A stretch of 64,000 nucleotides of DNA from Terrilactibacillus sp. S3-3 (lineage in GTDB: Bacteria > Bacillota > Bacilli > Bacillales > Sporolactobacillaceae), in assembly GCA_030437565.1 (NCBI GenBank), contig CP129291.1, forward strand, positions 744,001 to 808,000. Reading direction: 5' to 3'. Made by a program: the position numbers and the translations under genes. The notes beneath the pieces were generated by a model that saw only the letters and a program-made list of their open reading frames with translations, ran no database searches and was not told the DNA's origin. Shown here one piece after another: positions 43,701-54,452 of the stretch. Positions within the stretch are counted from its first letter, which is position 1, and every line of letters starts with the position of its first letter.

Positions 43701-44450
43701 TTTAACCGTTTGGGCGCTGCCGATGCGAATGTCATCGATGCTGCCTTTAAATTTTCCCGTTCCCTTTGGGGCATTGTAAGCGATCAGAATGCGTGTGATC
43801 GTTTTGCCGGCCGCAACTTTTCCGATGACTGATTTCTTAAAGTTCCACTGATTCATATAGAGGGTTTTGGATTGTCCCTGGGCCCTTGGTGTCAGCCGAA
43901 TGCCGTCCTGGTCTTTTGCCTGCAGCTGATGAAGATACGTGCCATCGGAAAAAGCGAGATCAACGGACACATAGGTGCTGGAATAGTCGCGCCGGTTTTT
44001 ATCGGTAAATTCCGGAGCCAGATAGTAGGAAAGCTGAGTATCTTTTTTCACTTTGATATGGACACGATATATTTTATTATAGGCATAAGCTGTTCCTTTC
44101 GAATCATGCACGCCGGAGAAATTGAGCGTTCTGAGCCCGGACCAGCCCATTTTGTCGGCCGATGCGTACATATTCGTTGGGCCGCTGCCGATGTATGTAT
44201 TCATGTGATCAGTGCTTTTTGTTTCGACGGCTGTCTGACTTTTGACACCGGATGAGAGGACCTTGCCGGAATGACTGGTTTCCGGGGTATTCTTCCAGGT
44301 CAGCGGCGGATCTTGCTTTTCAAATGAAGTGGAAAAAGCAGATAGGGTCGACTTTGCTTCGGCGTACGGGTTAAAGGGCCCCGGCAGCCATTGAAAAAGC
44401 AAAGCCAGGAAAATCAGGCTGGTGATCATTTTTATGGGTTTATTTTCCAT
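40704..44450 (-). CDS. Secreted GH92 alpha-mannosidase with carbohydrate-binding modules
   Basis: About 1245 residues. ATG 44450 gives a signal peptide (MITSLIFLALLFQWLPGPF, then AEA). An N-terminal jelly-roll-like region is followed by the GH92 domain, seen in GTNADLAFACAYMNGVTT, VPQDGQGLANLYGG, RETCDGRLGMLNFASPSAGS, IPYMYNSAGEPWKTQ and YTGSEIGQGYLGDDKNGDLS, then VFVINAPNVSNKNKYIQSV and a discoidin-like (F5/8 type C) domain (GWTLSGSNDGKKWETW). Frameshifts near 43610, 43480, 42660, 42170, 41940, 41630 and 41130. Would release mannose from yeast or plant glycans outside the cell; single-gene unit. Confidence 0.88.
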
Positions 44451-44836
44451 GCGATTGGACACCTCGTGTTTCGAAAATAAGCGATCTATAGCTGAAAAAG
44501 GTGCTGCGTCTAAGGCATCGGACACACCTTTGGAAAAAATGCTGCATTCATTCTCATCAATCTTGATCGGCGGTTGATATTTTCCAATTAATCAGGGGCA
44601 AAAAAGATTGCCGTCTTTTCTATTATAGCGAAGTCGACCTTCCATGAAACAAGCGCCGTGCAGTCGTCTCTTTTATTTAAAAAAGGTTCACTTAAAGAAG
44701 GGCAAAAAAAATTTGTGAAGGGAATGTTCTAAAAGACATTCGATCCACAAATCAAAAAAATGATGGTTTCCTTAATAAAGACCTGACATCTTGACTTAAG
44801 GTAACTGCAACAGAAGGTGTGATAAAAACTACATCT
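44451..44836. other. Intergenic
   Basis: Upstream region of the mannosidase gene; no gene or clear signal. Confidence 0.3.
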
Positions 44837-45097
44837 TTATAATAGCCGCTTTTTTCTGACATCATTCAACAATGATGTTAGAAAAGCTGACATACTTTTT
44901 GGCGAATTAATGGATCGGCCATAAAAGTCGTTTATTATCGTATCATTTTGTTCTTTAACCCTAACAAGTATTTTTCTGACTTTCATAAATATGACCGGAT
45001 ACTGTATCGCTACGGGTATTAGATAATGATATTTGGATTTTGTGAGATACTTTCCAAGTCTAACAACATTGACCTTATTGATGTACGAATACTTCAC
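44837..45097 (-). CDS. Possible 86-residue unknown protein
   Basis: GTG 45097 to stop 44837. Basic protein (KYSYINKVNVVRLGKYLT, FMKVRKILVRVKEQNDTIIN) with no motif I know and no ribosome site. Lies in an AT-rich gap beside the secreted-protein locus. Could be a remnant. Confidence 0.3.
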   Translation of the reverse strand: MKYSYINKVNVVRLGKYLTKSKYHYLIPVAIQYPVIFMKVRKILVRVKEQNDTIINDFYGRSINSPKSMSAFLTSLLNDVRKKRLL

Positions 45098-45231
45098 TGT
45101 TAGTCTTGTGCATTTAGTATTCTCTTGGTGAAGGGTATAGGTCTATAAGCAAGGAAACGTCCACTTTTGACTACACCTTTTAAGTCAATCATAAGGATTA
45201 AAATAGTGAACATGCGTAAATTACACATAAA

Positions 45232-46198
45232 TTACTTCCATTTTTTACAAACCGCTAAACCTCCCACACCTGTAATTACAGCTGCTAAATGTTTAAAAGC
45301 ACTTCCTCCTACTCTAAGCTTTTCCTCCCATGAAGTAGCACGCGCCATTAACTTTGCGGCCGCCCATAGGCCACCTAATTCTCGAACGTATTTTCTTACT
45401 TTAATAATTTTTGATGCTGCAAATAAATTTGATCCAATGAACCAAGAAATAGCAGCTGCACATGCAGCAATTTTCCCCCCCCAATTTGGATCAGCAACAA
45501 CTGGATAAGCAGTAGTATTGTCAGTGTCGATTACCTGAGTAATAGTATCTCCATTTACTTCATAATGAGTATGAACATTATTTCCATTTGCATCTTTAGC
45601 CCAAGCTGGTTGAAAAATACTAGTCACTATATATTTTTGAATCAACTACATAAACTTCTCCGGTATCATTTTCCTCGCCTAAGTATTCAACGGCAGTCAC
45701 TAATTTACTTCCCTCAGGTAAATCGATTTTAAAGTCATATCTTTTTGGAGATTCGTTATCTTTAACGGTAATTAATGCTTTAACACCATCGTCTGTTGGT
45801 TGCACGGCCAATCCAAAATCACTATCTGAATTATCATATACAATTGTCCCGTCTTTGGTTTGGGTTGCGTCTGACGTTTTTTGTTGCTCAGGGAGCGTTA
45901 TAGACATATTATTAGTTGAATCTTCTTTGTCAACCAGATTGATTGGCGCTTGAGAGTTTTCAGGAACTTTAATCTTTTCTGTTTGATCACTTACTGTTGC
46001 AGTCAAACCTCCATCACTTGCAGATGGCTTAACTATATCGTTTTCATTTGTAGCGTTTTCAACTGCATTTGCAGTTTGATTAACCACCTTTACATCATCA
46101 GCAGCACTCGAAACACCGGGCTGAATAAGAAACAAATAGTGAAAAAGAAAGCACTAAAGTGATAAATAAAAAATTTTTTTTTTTTTTGCTTTAATCAT
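45232..46198 (-). CDS. Secreted protein with hydrophobic Gly/Ala-rich C-terminal domain
   Basis: ATG 46198 follows AAAGGAG. Signal peptide: lysine run, then FLFITLVLSFSLFV and a cleavage site near VSSAADD. Mature part has a Ser/Thr/Asn/Asp-rich N-terminal region, then HYEVNGDTITQVIDTDNTTA-YPVVADPNWGG-type segment known from several Gram-positive secreted proteins, then a C-terminal domain with amphipathic/hydrophobic stretches (ISWFIGSNLFAASKII, HLAAVITGVGGLAVCKKW). Frameshifts in the 14-base A-run near 46175, near 46120 and at 45630. About 320 residues. Function unknown; a membrane-active C-terminus is inference. Confidence 0.75.
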
Positions 46199-46275
46199 GC
46201 CCATTCTCCTTTTATAATTTATTTATATTAAAAATAGTAAACTGATTTTAAAAATAAAGAATTGGGGTGACAAAG

Positions 46276-46661
46276 ATGATTAAAAGTATTATCTATCTTA
46301 TTTTAGGTTTATTTGTTCTTGTTGGAGGTTTTTTAGAATTAAAAAGAGAATTATCAGCAAATAAAAGCAAGGACAAAAAAAAAAAAAAATTCAGAAGAAG
46401 AAGCCAAAGATGAACTAATTAAAATGATGGGCAGTGATAATAGCGTTTTTTTTTTTTCTTCTTATCGGAACGGCTTTAATAATTCAACTTTTAATCCATT
46501 TTAGAAACTTTGAAGCTATGTATTTTTTTGAATCTTTCTTAACAGGCATGGGCATTTATTCATTATTTGTCATATTGGGAAAATCAAATAAGAAATTTCT
46601 AATATATGAAATAATTATTGTAATAATTGTAACACCTTGTTATGCTTTGTTTAAAAAATAA
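46276..46661 (+). CDS. Small membrane protein divergent from the secreted protein
   Basis: ATG 46276 after TGGGGTGA. About 128 residues on repair: one transmembrane segment (SIIYLILGLFVLVGGFLEL), a charged linker (KSKDKKKKNSEEEAKDELIK), then two or three more (FLLIGTALIIQLLIHF, YSLFVILG, YEIIIVIIVTPCY). Frame breaks in the A-run near 46385 and T-run near 46450. Small, multi-TM and divergent from a secreted protein with a membrane-seeking tail, so an immunity-type role is possible but unproven. Confidence 0.6.
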
Positions 46662-46897
46662 ATCGACAAATAATGACAAAATTTTTAAGATTAGGAACTA
46701 ATCAACGAGGCCAAGTAACCAAACAAAGAAGAGCAATTCTTTAAGAAACCAAGTTGCTTAACTACATGATTTTTTGTCATTTCTTTCTTAATCTATATAG
46801 CAACCAGGTTTCGAGTTTTTCGTGATAACACAGGAAGTAACTGTTTAAGCCGATAGCCTGCTACAACATATAAAAAATCATAGGCTTTTCAGTTAAA

Positions 46898-46936
46898 AAA
46901 AGACGACTCTCTATAAAATATAGAAGGTCGTCTTTT
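46898..46936 (+). terminator. Rho-independent terminator
   Basis: AAAAGACGAC / GTCGTCTTTT stem with inner TCTATA/TATAGA pairing; between convergent genes. The surrounding 46662-47038 holds no gene. Confidence 0.85.
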
Positions 46937-47038
46937 CATTTTGATCAATCCATTTTACAAACTTGCCATTTTTCTTTATCCGATCATTTAAAAAGTCTCA
47001 TTTTATGCTCAGTTTGCCCCGATTGAAAGAGCCGGGAT

Positions 47039-47868
47039 TCAGTCAAACGAAGTGACAAAAGGGCTGCCCAGCTCAACTGAGCGTTGTGTTGCTGCCCTGA
47101 CACAGGCGATCACGGCTTCCTGAAAATGATAATTTCCAGCGTTTCGATACCGGCCTGGGTGGTTCCGCCTGGGCTGGTAATTTTTCGCCTCAGTTCGCTT
47201 GGTGATTCATCGGATGTCTTCAGCATTTCGGCGGCGCCTGCCAGCGTTTGAATAATTAATTGTTTGGCCGTGTCGTCAGCTAATCCTTCCTCTTTGGCGG
47301 CAGTGGTCATCGCTTCGATTAGATAGTAGATATAGGCTGGCCCGCTTCCGGACAGCCCTGTAATGGCGTGCAGGTCCGCCTCTTCGACAACGGCCACCGT
47401 GCCCACGGTTTGGAATAAAGCTTCGGCTTTTTCCAAATGCCCGCGATTTGCAAAGCTGCCTGGGGCAATCGCTGTTGCCGATTGCCCGATTGAGGCGGAG
47501 GTATTCGGCATGGCGCGAACGACCGGGATGTTTAGTCCGGCAGCCGACTCGATGTAGGAAGCCGATACGCCGGCCATTAAAGAGATAACAAGCTGATCGG
47601 CAGTCAGAAAAGGTTTGATCCCGTTTAAAGCATTTTTGGCGTCCTTGGGTTTCACGGATAATACGACGATATCGGCATCAGCAGCCACCGCTTTTTTATC
47701 CGGAGAGGTTTGGACGCCGTATTTCGTTTTGAGATACTGAAGTCTGTCCCGGTTCGCGTGGTTCGTCATAAAAACTTGTTCGGGTGCGACAAAATGTTCG
47801 GAAAGCATGCCGCTGAGAATCGATTCGGCAATGGAGCCGGCACCAATAAAAGCTATTTTCGTTGACAT
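47039..47868 (-). CDS. proC: Pyrroline-5-carboxylate reductase
   Basis: Last step of proline synthesis. GGAGG precedes two ATGs; the second (47868, MSTKIAFIGAG) has better spacing. Rossmann motif IAFIGAGSIAESI, VRAMPNTSASIGQSATAI, LSGSGPAYIYYLIEAM and the C-terminal TSPGGTTQAGIETLE. A one-base insertion near 47130 hides the end; repaired it reads YHFQEAVIACVRAATQR and stops at 47039-47041, giving 277 residues, normal for the family. Controlled by the T-box upstream. Confidence 0.93.
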
Positions 47869-47883
47869 CATTTATCCTCCAAA

Positions 47884-48112
47884 AATCCCCCCTTTCGTCC
47901 GTAATAAAGGACGGAAAGGGGGGATTCCGCGGTACCACCTTGTTTGACATCTAAATGATGCCCTCTTGATCCCGATAACGCTCGGCGCGGCCAGGTTGAT
48001 TAGCCTGACAAGCTCCCAGGTAGGTTCAATAAGTTCAACGTGGCGCCACGTTTCAGCCGAGGCATGGCGCTCTCTCTCACTTGAATGCCTATTTACTGGC
48101 CTGTTCTTCGCT
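47884..48112 (-). promoter_or_regulatory. T-box riboswitch, proline (CCU specifier)
   Basis: The conserved T-box sequence appears on the + strand as CCGCGGTACCACCTT (47928-47942), its complement being AAGGTGGTACCGCGG. It is followed on the minus strand by the terminator CCCCCCTTTCCGTCC...GGACGAAAGGGGGG and a T-run (47884-47926). In the stem I region the RNA reads GAACCUACC, with CCU (complement of 48022-48024) as specifier, matching proline. Uncharged tRNA-Pro would favour antitermination and proC expression. A TATAAT at about 48134-48139 (minus strand) is a likely -10. Confidence 0.9.
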
Positions 48113-48270
48113 CAAATGGATGCTTTATAGCCTATTATATGCTGATAATAAAGATCTTTTCCATTTACAAAAATTGTTTTTAAATATTATGAACGTGATT
48201 AGAGAAAATGTCAAGAGCACCGATCAAATCCGCAATGAAACGGAACGGGGATTTATTACCGTTTGCTCGC

Positions 48271-49807
48271 TCATTGCGGCTTCGTAAACTTGAAAATTTT
48301 AAAAAAGTAAAGCGGAATGAGATAGATCGTCGACGAAGCCGCCAGAAGCATGACTAATAAAAGAATGCCGTCGACATGGCTGGCCGTTAAATAACGATAG
48401 ACCACCAGCGCTCCTGTACCCATGATGCAGCCGGCAGCAAACACTTTAAAGAAGTCGGTGATGTTGATGTAAAAGCCGACCAGCTTGACGATTGAAAAAA
48501 AAAAAAATCGAGATAAAAGATGGCCGCGAGATCGATACAAAAGGCAATGGCGACGCCGTAAATACCGATTCTTGGATTAGAAGCGAGCAGATGGATGGCC
48601 CCTAACGCCAGGACAGAAGAAAAAAGTGGTTGAACATAACCTGTCTGGCTTTGCCTAAACCGATCATGATCGCCTCAAACGGAATGCGCAGATAATTTAA
48701 TAGATAAAAAGGTGCTAAAAGCTGAATGAAAGTGCCGGCCTCTTCGGAATGATAGAATATCCGTGTCAATACAGTGGGAAACAGGCAAAGCAGGATGGTC
48801 CAGGGAATGCCGACAGTCAGCGACACTTTCAGCGCCTGGCGGATGGTGTCATGAATCAGGATGGTATTGTTTTGCGATTTTGCTTCACTGATCGCCGGGA
48901 TAAGCTGAATCGATAAAGATTGACAGACAAAAAAAGGAAAGAAAATCAGCGGAAGAGAAAAGCCCATTAATATTCCATACTGCTTCGTCGCCGTATCAAC
49001 GCCGATACCGGTCAGCGCCAGGCTGTGCATCACAATGATCGGCTGGATCATGCCGGTGATTGAATGAATGAGATTGGTCCCGGTAATCGGAATGCCTATT
49101 TTCAGCAAGTCGAATAATACTTTCCGGCCATGTTTAAATTCGTAAAGCAAGGAGTGGTGCTCCACAGGCACGGCTCTTTTTGTTTTATTAAAGACCAGAC
49201 CGATGTACAGAAGGGCGACGCCTTCCCCGAGAATGGCGCAAATGACGGCACCGGTCACGGCGAGCGCCAGGCCGTATGGAATCATCAAACGGATAATGAC
49301 AAACATCAAGCCCGTATTGACCACTTGGGAAATAATTTGCGACAAGGCGATCGGCGTCATGTCCTGCTTGCCGCGAAAATAGCCCTTAAGAACGGAAGAT
49401 ATGGCAATGATCGGTGAGATTAACGTCGCGGCCAGCAATGGAAAATATGCTTTTTCATCCGAAAGCAATAACGCCGATAAAGGCTTGGATAAGAGCAGCA
49501 TGCCGATTGTCAAGATAAGGCAAAGCATGGTTGTTATGGTCAAAGAAATGGTCAGGACACGTTTGATCATCGCTGTGTTGCAGGCCAGATCATATTCCGC
49601 AACAACTTTTGATACGGCATCGTCCAGGCCGAGAGTGGTCAAAGTAATAAAAAATAAGATGAAAGGCATGACCATCATCATCAGCCCTGTCCCTTCCGAA
49701 CCCAGCACCCTGGCCATGACGACACTGTTGACTAGCCCGATTAACTCCGACAAAAAGGCCACCATAATTAAAATTGAAGCCCCTTTAATCAGGGATTGTT
49801 TGCCCAT
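48271..49807 (-). CDS. Polysaccharide flippase, SpoVB/MurJ-like (MATE superfamily)
   Basis: About 512 residues, 13-14 transmembrane helices. ATG 49807 after AGAGG. GKQSLIKGASILIMVAFLSE and LIGLVNSVVMARVLGSEGTG are typical of the SpoVB/polysaccharide-export branch; FRGKQDMTPIALSQIISQVV follows. Frameshifts near 48625 and in the A-run at 48490. It may move a lipid-linked cell-wall or cortex precursor. The neighbouring O-antigen-ligase-like gene suggests surface polysaccharide instead of cortex; both readings stay open. Confidence 0.85.
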
Positions 49808-49944
49808 ATATGAAACCTCTTTTTGTATGTCATTTACTCTCATCTTATGCGGCCTTTGGACAAACATGACTTCGTCCAAAGAAAGCCGTCCAGTTTAGTT
49901 TCGATATACGGGAGAGCGGTCTATTAAATGACAAGGGACCGCCT

Positions 49945-49977
49945 CACTAAAAAAAGCGCCGGTATACGGCGCTTTCT
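49945..49977 (-). terminator. Rho-independent terminator
   Basis: AAAGCGCCG / CGGCGCTTT with a T-run on the minus strand, 15 bp after the O-antigen-ligase-like stop. Confidence 0.85.
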
Positions 49978-49991
49978 CAGAAAGTTTCACT

Positions 49992-51267
49992 TTATTTGAT
50001 GACATACGGTTTCCGGTTCATTTCCGGCGGTTCGATAGCAAGCGGGAAAAGAATCGAGCGAATCGCGATTTCCGTCTTAACATGTTTCAAGTAACTCGAC
50101 CACAGACACATGAGCGCGATAATGGTGGTGATCGCGATTTGCGGCGAGGATAGAGGGAAATCAAAAATTCCCGAAATAATCAGCGTCGGCATAGAGAACA
50201 AAAAGAGATCGTCGAACCGGTGTCCGCGGCGGCCGCTTCGTTCTGCCGAATGCAGCAGCTTGAGCAGCTTATACCCGTTCCAAATCACAATGATGACAAA
50301 AAGCGTGCCGCTGAAAATGCCGAATATGGAATAAAAGGATAAAAAGAGATTGTGCGGATGCGGCATCTCCTCTCCGGTCAGCTGTATATAGGCCGGGTTA
50401 AACCCGAGCGGCGTCACGCCGAACATCGGATGCTGGAGAAAAAATATAAAAACTATTTTTCCAAATGTCCAGCCGGGTTGCAAAAGAAATCTCCGTGCCG
50501 CTGTTTCTCGGCATCATGGTGAAAATAGAATGCCAATTGGCGGCGCAAAGACCTAAGGCGATGATGAACGCCCGCTTGTCCATCCTGATCAAAAACAAAC
50601 CATATAAAGTCAGCATGGAGATAAAAACCCGCTCTCGATCCGGTATCAAAAACACCGAAACTGAGAAGCGCCAGCAAAATAAGAGAGAATCCTATTTGTT
50701 TCTCGGCGCCCTTTTTAATCGCCTGAAGGAGTTCGGCCAGTAGAAAAGCGATCGCCAGGACAAGCAGGTAGGAAGCGTAGTTCGGATTGTAGGCAGAGCC
50801 GAAAAGGCGGTCATGATGATTGTAGCCGATCAGCATACCGCCGGTTAACACTCCAATTATTTTTCCAACAAAGGAAGACAGGGAGATCCCGTTTAATAAT
50901 TTACCGAAAAAGTAAATATAGAGCCCTCCGTAAATGGAAACCCAAAAATATAATTTTTGAGCTTAAGAACGCTGCTTCTGCGGGCTATATAAAGATAAAT
51001 GCCGAAAAAACAAGCGATGATCGCCGGCGACAAGAGATCGATTAAGTTATAATCGCTTAATGTCGCACCCAGGGAAGACAAAAATAACACCAGGAAAAAA
51101 AGCGACATCAAGTTGTGGGGAATAGGAATCTTATACTTTATGGTTCGGATAATTTCGTAAATACCGAGAAGAACAAAAGAGGCCATGCCGATGGGCGGCA
51201 GAACATAAAGTAAAATAAAACTTGTCATGATTGGATTATTTTTTTTTTTTTGTTTCAGTTTATTCAT
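49992..51267 (-). CDS. O-antigen ligase / Wzy-like polymerase family membrane protein
   Basis: About 425 residues with ten or more hydrophobic segments. The family signature near the C-terminus is PHPHNLFLSFYSIFGIFSGT; NYASYLLVLAIAFLLAELL and TGSRAGF are also typical. Frameshifts near 50900, 50640 and 50460 and a T/A-run near 51240. ATG 51267. Joins or polymerises surface glycans; forms a minus-strand pair with the flippase, separated by a terminator. Confidence 0.82.
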
Positions 51268-51484
51268 TCTTAGTTGCCTCCAAAGTCAAATGGCGGTCTG
51301 CAAAGACGGGTGTCCTTTAGCCGTTCAACTGATTGAAACCATCACGCTTTGCTATTATACACCTTTGGAAAATAGATGGATGATTTTGTGAGTCATTTTT
51401 TATATTTCGTCACAAGGGAAGTTATGGCTGTCTTTTTAGGGACAAGGTATTTTATAATAAGTTTGATGTATGGAGGATGATAAT

Positions 51485-52475
51485 ATGCATTTTGCAACAA
51501 TTGGAACAAGTAAGATTACCGATTCATTTATAGAGGCGGCCAATAAAAGCAGGAAAATGGTACTTTCGGCAGTCTATTCCCGAAATAAGGAAAAGGCCGC
51601 GGCTTTTGCGAGTAAACACCGAGCCGAAAGATGGTATACGTCGCTGGAAGACTTGGCGCAGGCGGATGACGTTGAAGTTGTATACGTGGCATCGCCCAAT
51701 GCCCTGCACTTTGAACAAGTGAAGCTGATGCTTAATTCCAACAAACATGTGATTTGTGAAAAACCGATTTTCACCACATTGAAAGAGTACGATCAAGCTT
51801 TTGCGATTGCGGAGAATCATGGCGTTTTCTTGTTCGAGGCGATCCGCAATATCCAGACGCCTGTTTTCAAACGGCTCAAGCAAGAGCTGCATCGCGCCGG
51901 AAAGATTCGTTCCAGCATACTGAAATTGATTCAATATTCCTCGCGCTATGATGCCTTTCTTTCAGGAGACATTCCCAATGTTTTTTTTTTTTCGCCGGAA
52001 TTTGCCGGCGGTGCGCTGGAAGACTTGGGTGTCTATGTCTTGTATACGGCGGTCGGGCTGTTCGGCAAGCCGAAAGCGGCTCACTATTATCCCGTGATGC
52101 TGCCGAGCGGTGTCGACGGGAGCGGGACGCTGATCTTGGAATATGACGATTTCGTCTGCACGCTGCTTTGTTCCAAAATTGCCCACTCATCGTCACCGTC
52201 GGAAATCCATGGCGAAAAAGGGACATTCAGTATCAACAGCACGTCGGACATTGCCAAGCTTCAGTTTACCAATGCACACAGCAAAAAAAACAGAGATCAT
52301 CCAAACAGATGATGAAGAAAATGACAAGGTCTATGAGATCCGCTGCTTTGCCGATATTATCGAAAATAATCGGCTGGATGCTTATCAAGAGCTGAAATTA
52401 TTAGGCAGAAAAGTGTTAGCGATTACCGAATCGGTGCGAAAAGCGAATGGCATCGTGTTTCCGAATGATCGCTAA
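51485..52475 (+). CDS. Gfo/Idh/MocA-family oxidoreductase
   Basis: ATG 51485 is preceded by GGAGGATG, so the ATG at 51470 is part of the ribosome site. N-terminal Rossmann fold (FATIGTSKITDSFIEAAN), VVYVASPNALHFEQVKLML and the conserved HVICEKPIFTT with the family Lys-Pro. About 330 residues. Frameshift near 52290. NAD(P)-dependent sugar or cyclitol oxidoreductase of unknown substrate. The T-run near 51980 (FFFS) is doubtful in length. Confidence 0.88.
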
Positions 52476-52485
52476 TCTATCTATA

Positions 52486-52514
52486 AAAAGACGGCAAGCG
52501 GCCGTCTTTTGGGT
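52486..52514 (+). terminator. Rho-independent terminator
   Basis: AAAAGACGGC / GCCGTCTTTT directly after the oxidoreductase. Confidence 0.9.
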
Positions 52515-52529
52515 TCCGGAGGGCATAAG

Positions 52530-52562
52530 AAAAGAAGGCTTGTTTATTTCAAGCCTTCTTTT
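52530..52562. terminator. Second terminator hairpin
   Basis: AAAAGAAGGCTTG / CAAGCCTTCTTTT, symmetrical with T-runs on both strands; serves the convergent 3D-domain gene. Confidence 0.88.
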
Positions 52563-52583
52563 CTTTATAACATTTATGGAAGA

Positions 52584-52950
52584 TTATTTCTTGTATACGG
52601 TAATCTTAACTTTATGACGTCCCCAGTTGATGCATTTATGTTTCGATTTATAAAAGACATCAATTTTCTTTCCTTTAATGGCACCGCCGGTATCACGAGC
52701 TATTGCTGTGCCGTAACCAGGGATATAAACTTTCGAACCAAGCGGAATCACCCTTGGATCGACGGCGATGACTTTGGCGTTCGGATGTTTTCGAAGATCA
52801 TACCCTGTTGCTGTTTTGCCCATTTCCGCATAGGCCGTGCTTGTGACTGTGATTTTTTTTTGTATGTGAAGTTTTGGCGACCGACGTGTTGACAGATAAT
52901 CCTGATACAATTAGAAGCGCTGTTGTAAGCGATAAGATAAATTTTTTCAA
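52584..52950 (-). CDS. Secreted 3D-domain protein
   Basis: TTG 52950 after AAAAGGAG. Signal peptide KKFILSLTTALLIVSGLS with cleavage near VAK. The 3D domain follows: VTSTAYAEMGKTATGYDL, AVDPRVIPLGSKVYIPGYG and ARDTGGAIKGKKIDVF, with the three conserved Asp. About 121 residues, so it lacks LysM or G5 repeats and is a minimal form. 3D domains are lytic-transglycosylase-like and act on peptidoglycan. One frameshift in the A-run near 52858. Confidence 0.87.
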
Positions 52951-53282
52951 TTGTAATAACTCCTTTTTATCTTTTTCATAACTCTACTGTACCAGGGGAA
53001 TATGACAAAGACATTTCATAGACTTTCGAATTATGTTACAGAAAAACGCTGTTTTGTAACAATAAAAGACAATGACATTGCGCACATGCTAAATTTTACT
53101 AGTGTTATAGAGGAAATTCTGCTATATTGCATGATTCAGTACTGTGTATTAAAACCTATTAAAAGGCTGATAATCATCCGGTTTTGAATGGATCATAACG
53201 GTTGCTGCTGAATAGTGATTAATAATGAAAATTGCATAGAAGAAGAGCCGCTTTTTGGGTGAGAAATGAGAGGGTGAAAGGT
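52951..53282. other. Intergenic
   Basis: AT-rich, divergent promoter region between the 3D protein and PadR genes. A 61-codon frame at 53002 has no ribosome site and is not called. Confidence 0.3.
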
Positions 53283-53614
53283 TTGAACGTGCAATTTAAG
53301 AAAGGTGTTCTGGAATTGTGCGTGCTCATTCTGATTTCTAATAAAGATCAATACGGCTATGAGCTGGCACAAAATATTTCAAAAAGAATAGAAGTAGCTG
53401 AGGGGACGCTCTATCCATTATTGCGAAGGCTGACGAGGGAAGCATACTTGACAACGTATCTTGGAGAGTCAACAGAAGGCCCTCCGCGAAAAAATATTAT
53501 TCGATAACGATCAAGGGCAGACAATATATGAAGGAATTAATTCGGGAGTGGAAGCAGTTCTCTAATTCTGTCAATCAATTTATCAAGGGGGAAGAAGAGA
53601 AAGACGAAGAATAA
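53283..53614 (+). CDS. PadR-family transcriptional regulator
   Basis: TTG 53283 ([15 protein letters not shown] in family style). Winged helix with [27 protein letters not shown] and the wing [12 protein letters not shown] after a frameshift near 53490. About 110 residues. PadR repressors of this subgroup usually control downstream DUF1700 and DUF4097 envelope genes; here those are decayed remnants. Confidence 0.85.
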
Positions 53615-53943
53615 ATTTCTGAACAGACTCAGACGGCTGCTGGAAGATATGCCGGCGAAAGATCGAGAGGAGTCATCGCCGATTTAGAAAGCATTGAAAT
53701 CCAGTGTGCAGCAAACGTTCGGAAATATTTCGGCTCTGACAAGCAGCGGCGCTGAGCCATTAACTTAGACGAAGCTCCGGCGGCTGTGACGGTGGATTAT
53801 CGCGGCAAATCAGGAGAAGGCACAGTTAAATTAAATGGATACGCTATATAAAGAAAGGCCCGAACACAGGATTTCTGTCAAAAAGGGAAGCGGCGGCTGT
53901 CATATTAAAGGACGTACAAGCTCAGACGATTTTTTGCTGAAAT
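53608..53943 (+). pseudogene. Decayed DUF1700-DUF4097 envelope gene(s)
   Basis: Directly after padR a frame reads [20 protein letters not shown], the N-terminus of DUF1700/HAAS proteins, then stops. About 100 bp later pieces of a DUF4097 C-terminus appear in shifting frames: APAAVTVDYRGKSGEG, TVKLNGYAI, and HRISVKKGSGG...RTSSDDFLLK ending at TAA 53941-53943. The middle of both domains is missing, so this is a true deletion and not only base-calling error. Confidence 0.65.
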
Positions 53944-54003
53944 AAGCACAAATACTGAAACAGGCGGGGCCCGGGCAGCCTCCCCTGTTTCGCGTCATGT
54001 CTG

Positions 54004-54291
54004 TCAAACGGAAAAAATGGGTGGCAAAGTGAAAATGGCTGGGAACCGGTGTAAGCAGCTCCGCCTTTTTGTTTTTTTCGGATGACATTCGGCGGATAAG
54101 TAAAAACAAGCCGTTAACCAAACGAAAATTCGCTGAAGCCCCCACATGATGATCGCGACAACAGGAACAAGTACCCAAATGTTACCGCCAATAAGAGGAC
54201 GCTTTTCTTTAGAACGCTCTTCCAGATTTTTTAGCCTTGTGTCGATGTCTTTCATTTTTTCCTCAAGATTTGTCCATCTATCCTCTTCCAC
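54004..54291 (-). CDS. Small coiled-coil membrane protein
   Basis: GTG 54291 follows AAAGGAGGA. EDRWTNLEEKMKDIDTRLKN and LEERSKEKR form a coiled coil, then one transmembrane helix NIWVLVPVVAIIMWGLQRIF. The ~45 residues after the helix look random, so the natural stop may be hidden by an indel near 54120. Function unknown. Confidence 0.55.
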   Translation of the reverse strand: MEEDRWTNLEEKMKDIDTRLKNLEERSKEKRPLIGGNIWVLVPVVAIIMWGLQRIFVWLTACFYLSAECHPKKTKRRSCLHRFPAIFTLPPIFSV

Positions 54292-54452
54292 AGGGATTCC
54301 TCCTTTTATCGGTTCGGAAAGCTTTATTATCGCAATTTTCCGGGATACCGGCAATTTTGAGCTTTGATGATTAAGTCGAAGGCAGCAGTGTCTAATCGCT
54401 TAGAGTAGAGTGTGGACCAAGGTTCAAAATCCCAGGATTCAAGGCCTATCCG

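Noticed and set aside
49980..49995. AAGTTTCACTTTAT at 49981, identical to the right tip of the short element at 15.35 kb
   Set aside because: No hairpin or other element sequence lies next to it and it overlaps the stop region of a real gene; taken as coincidence.
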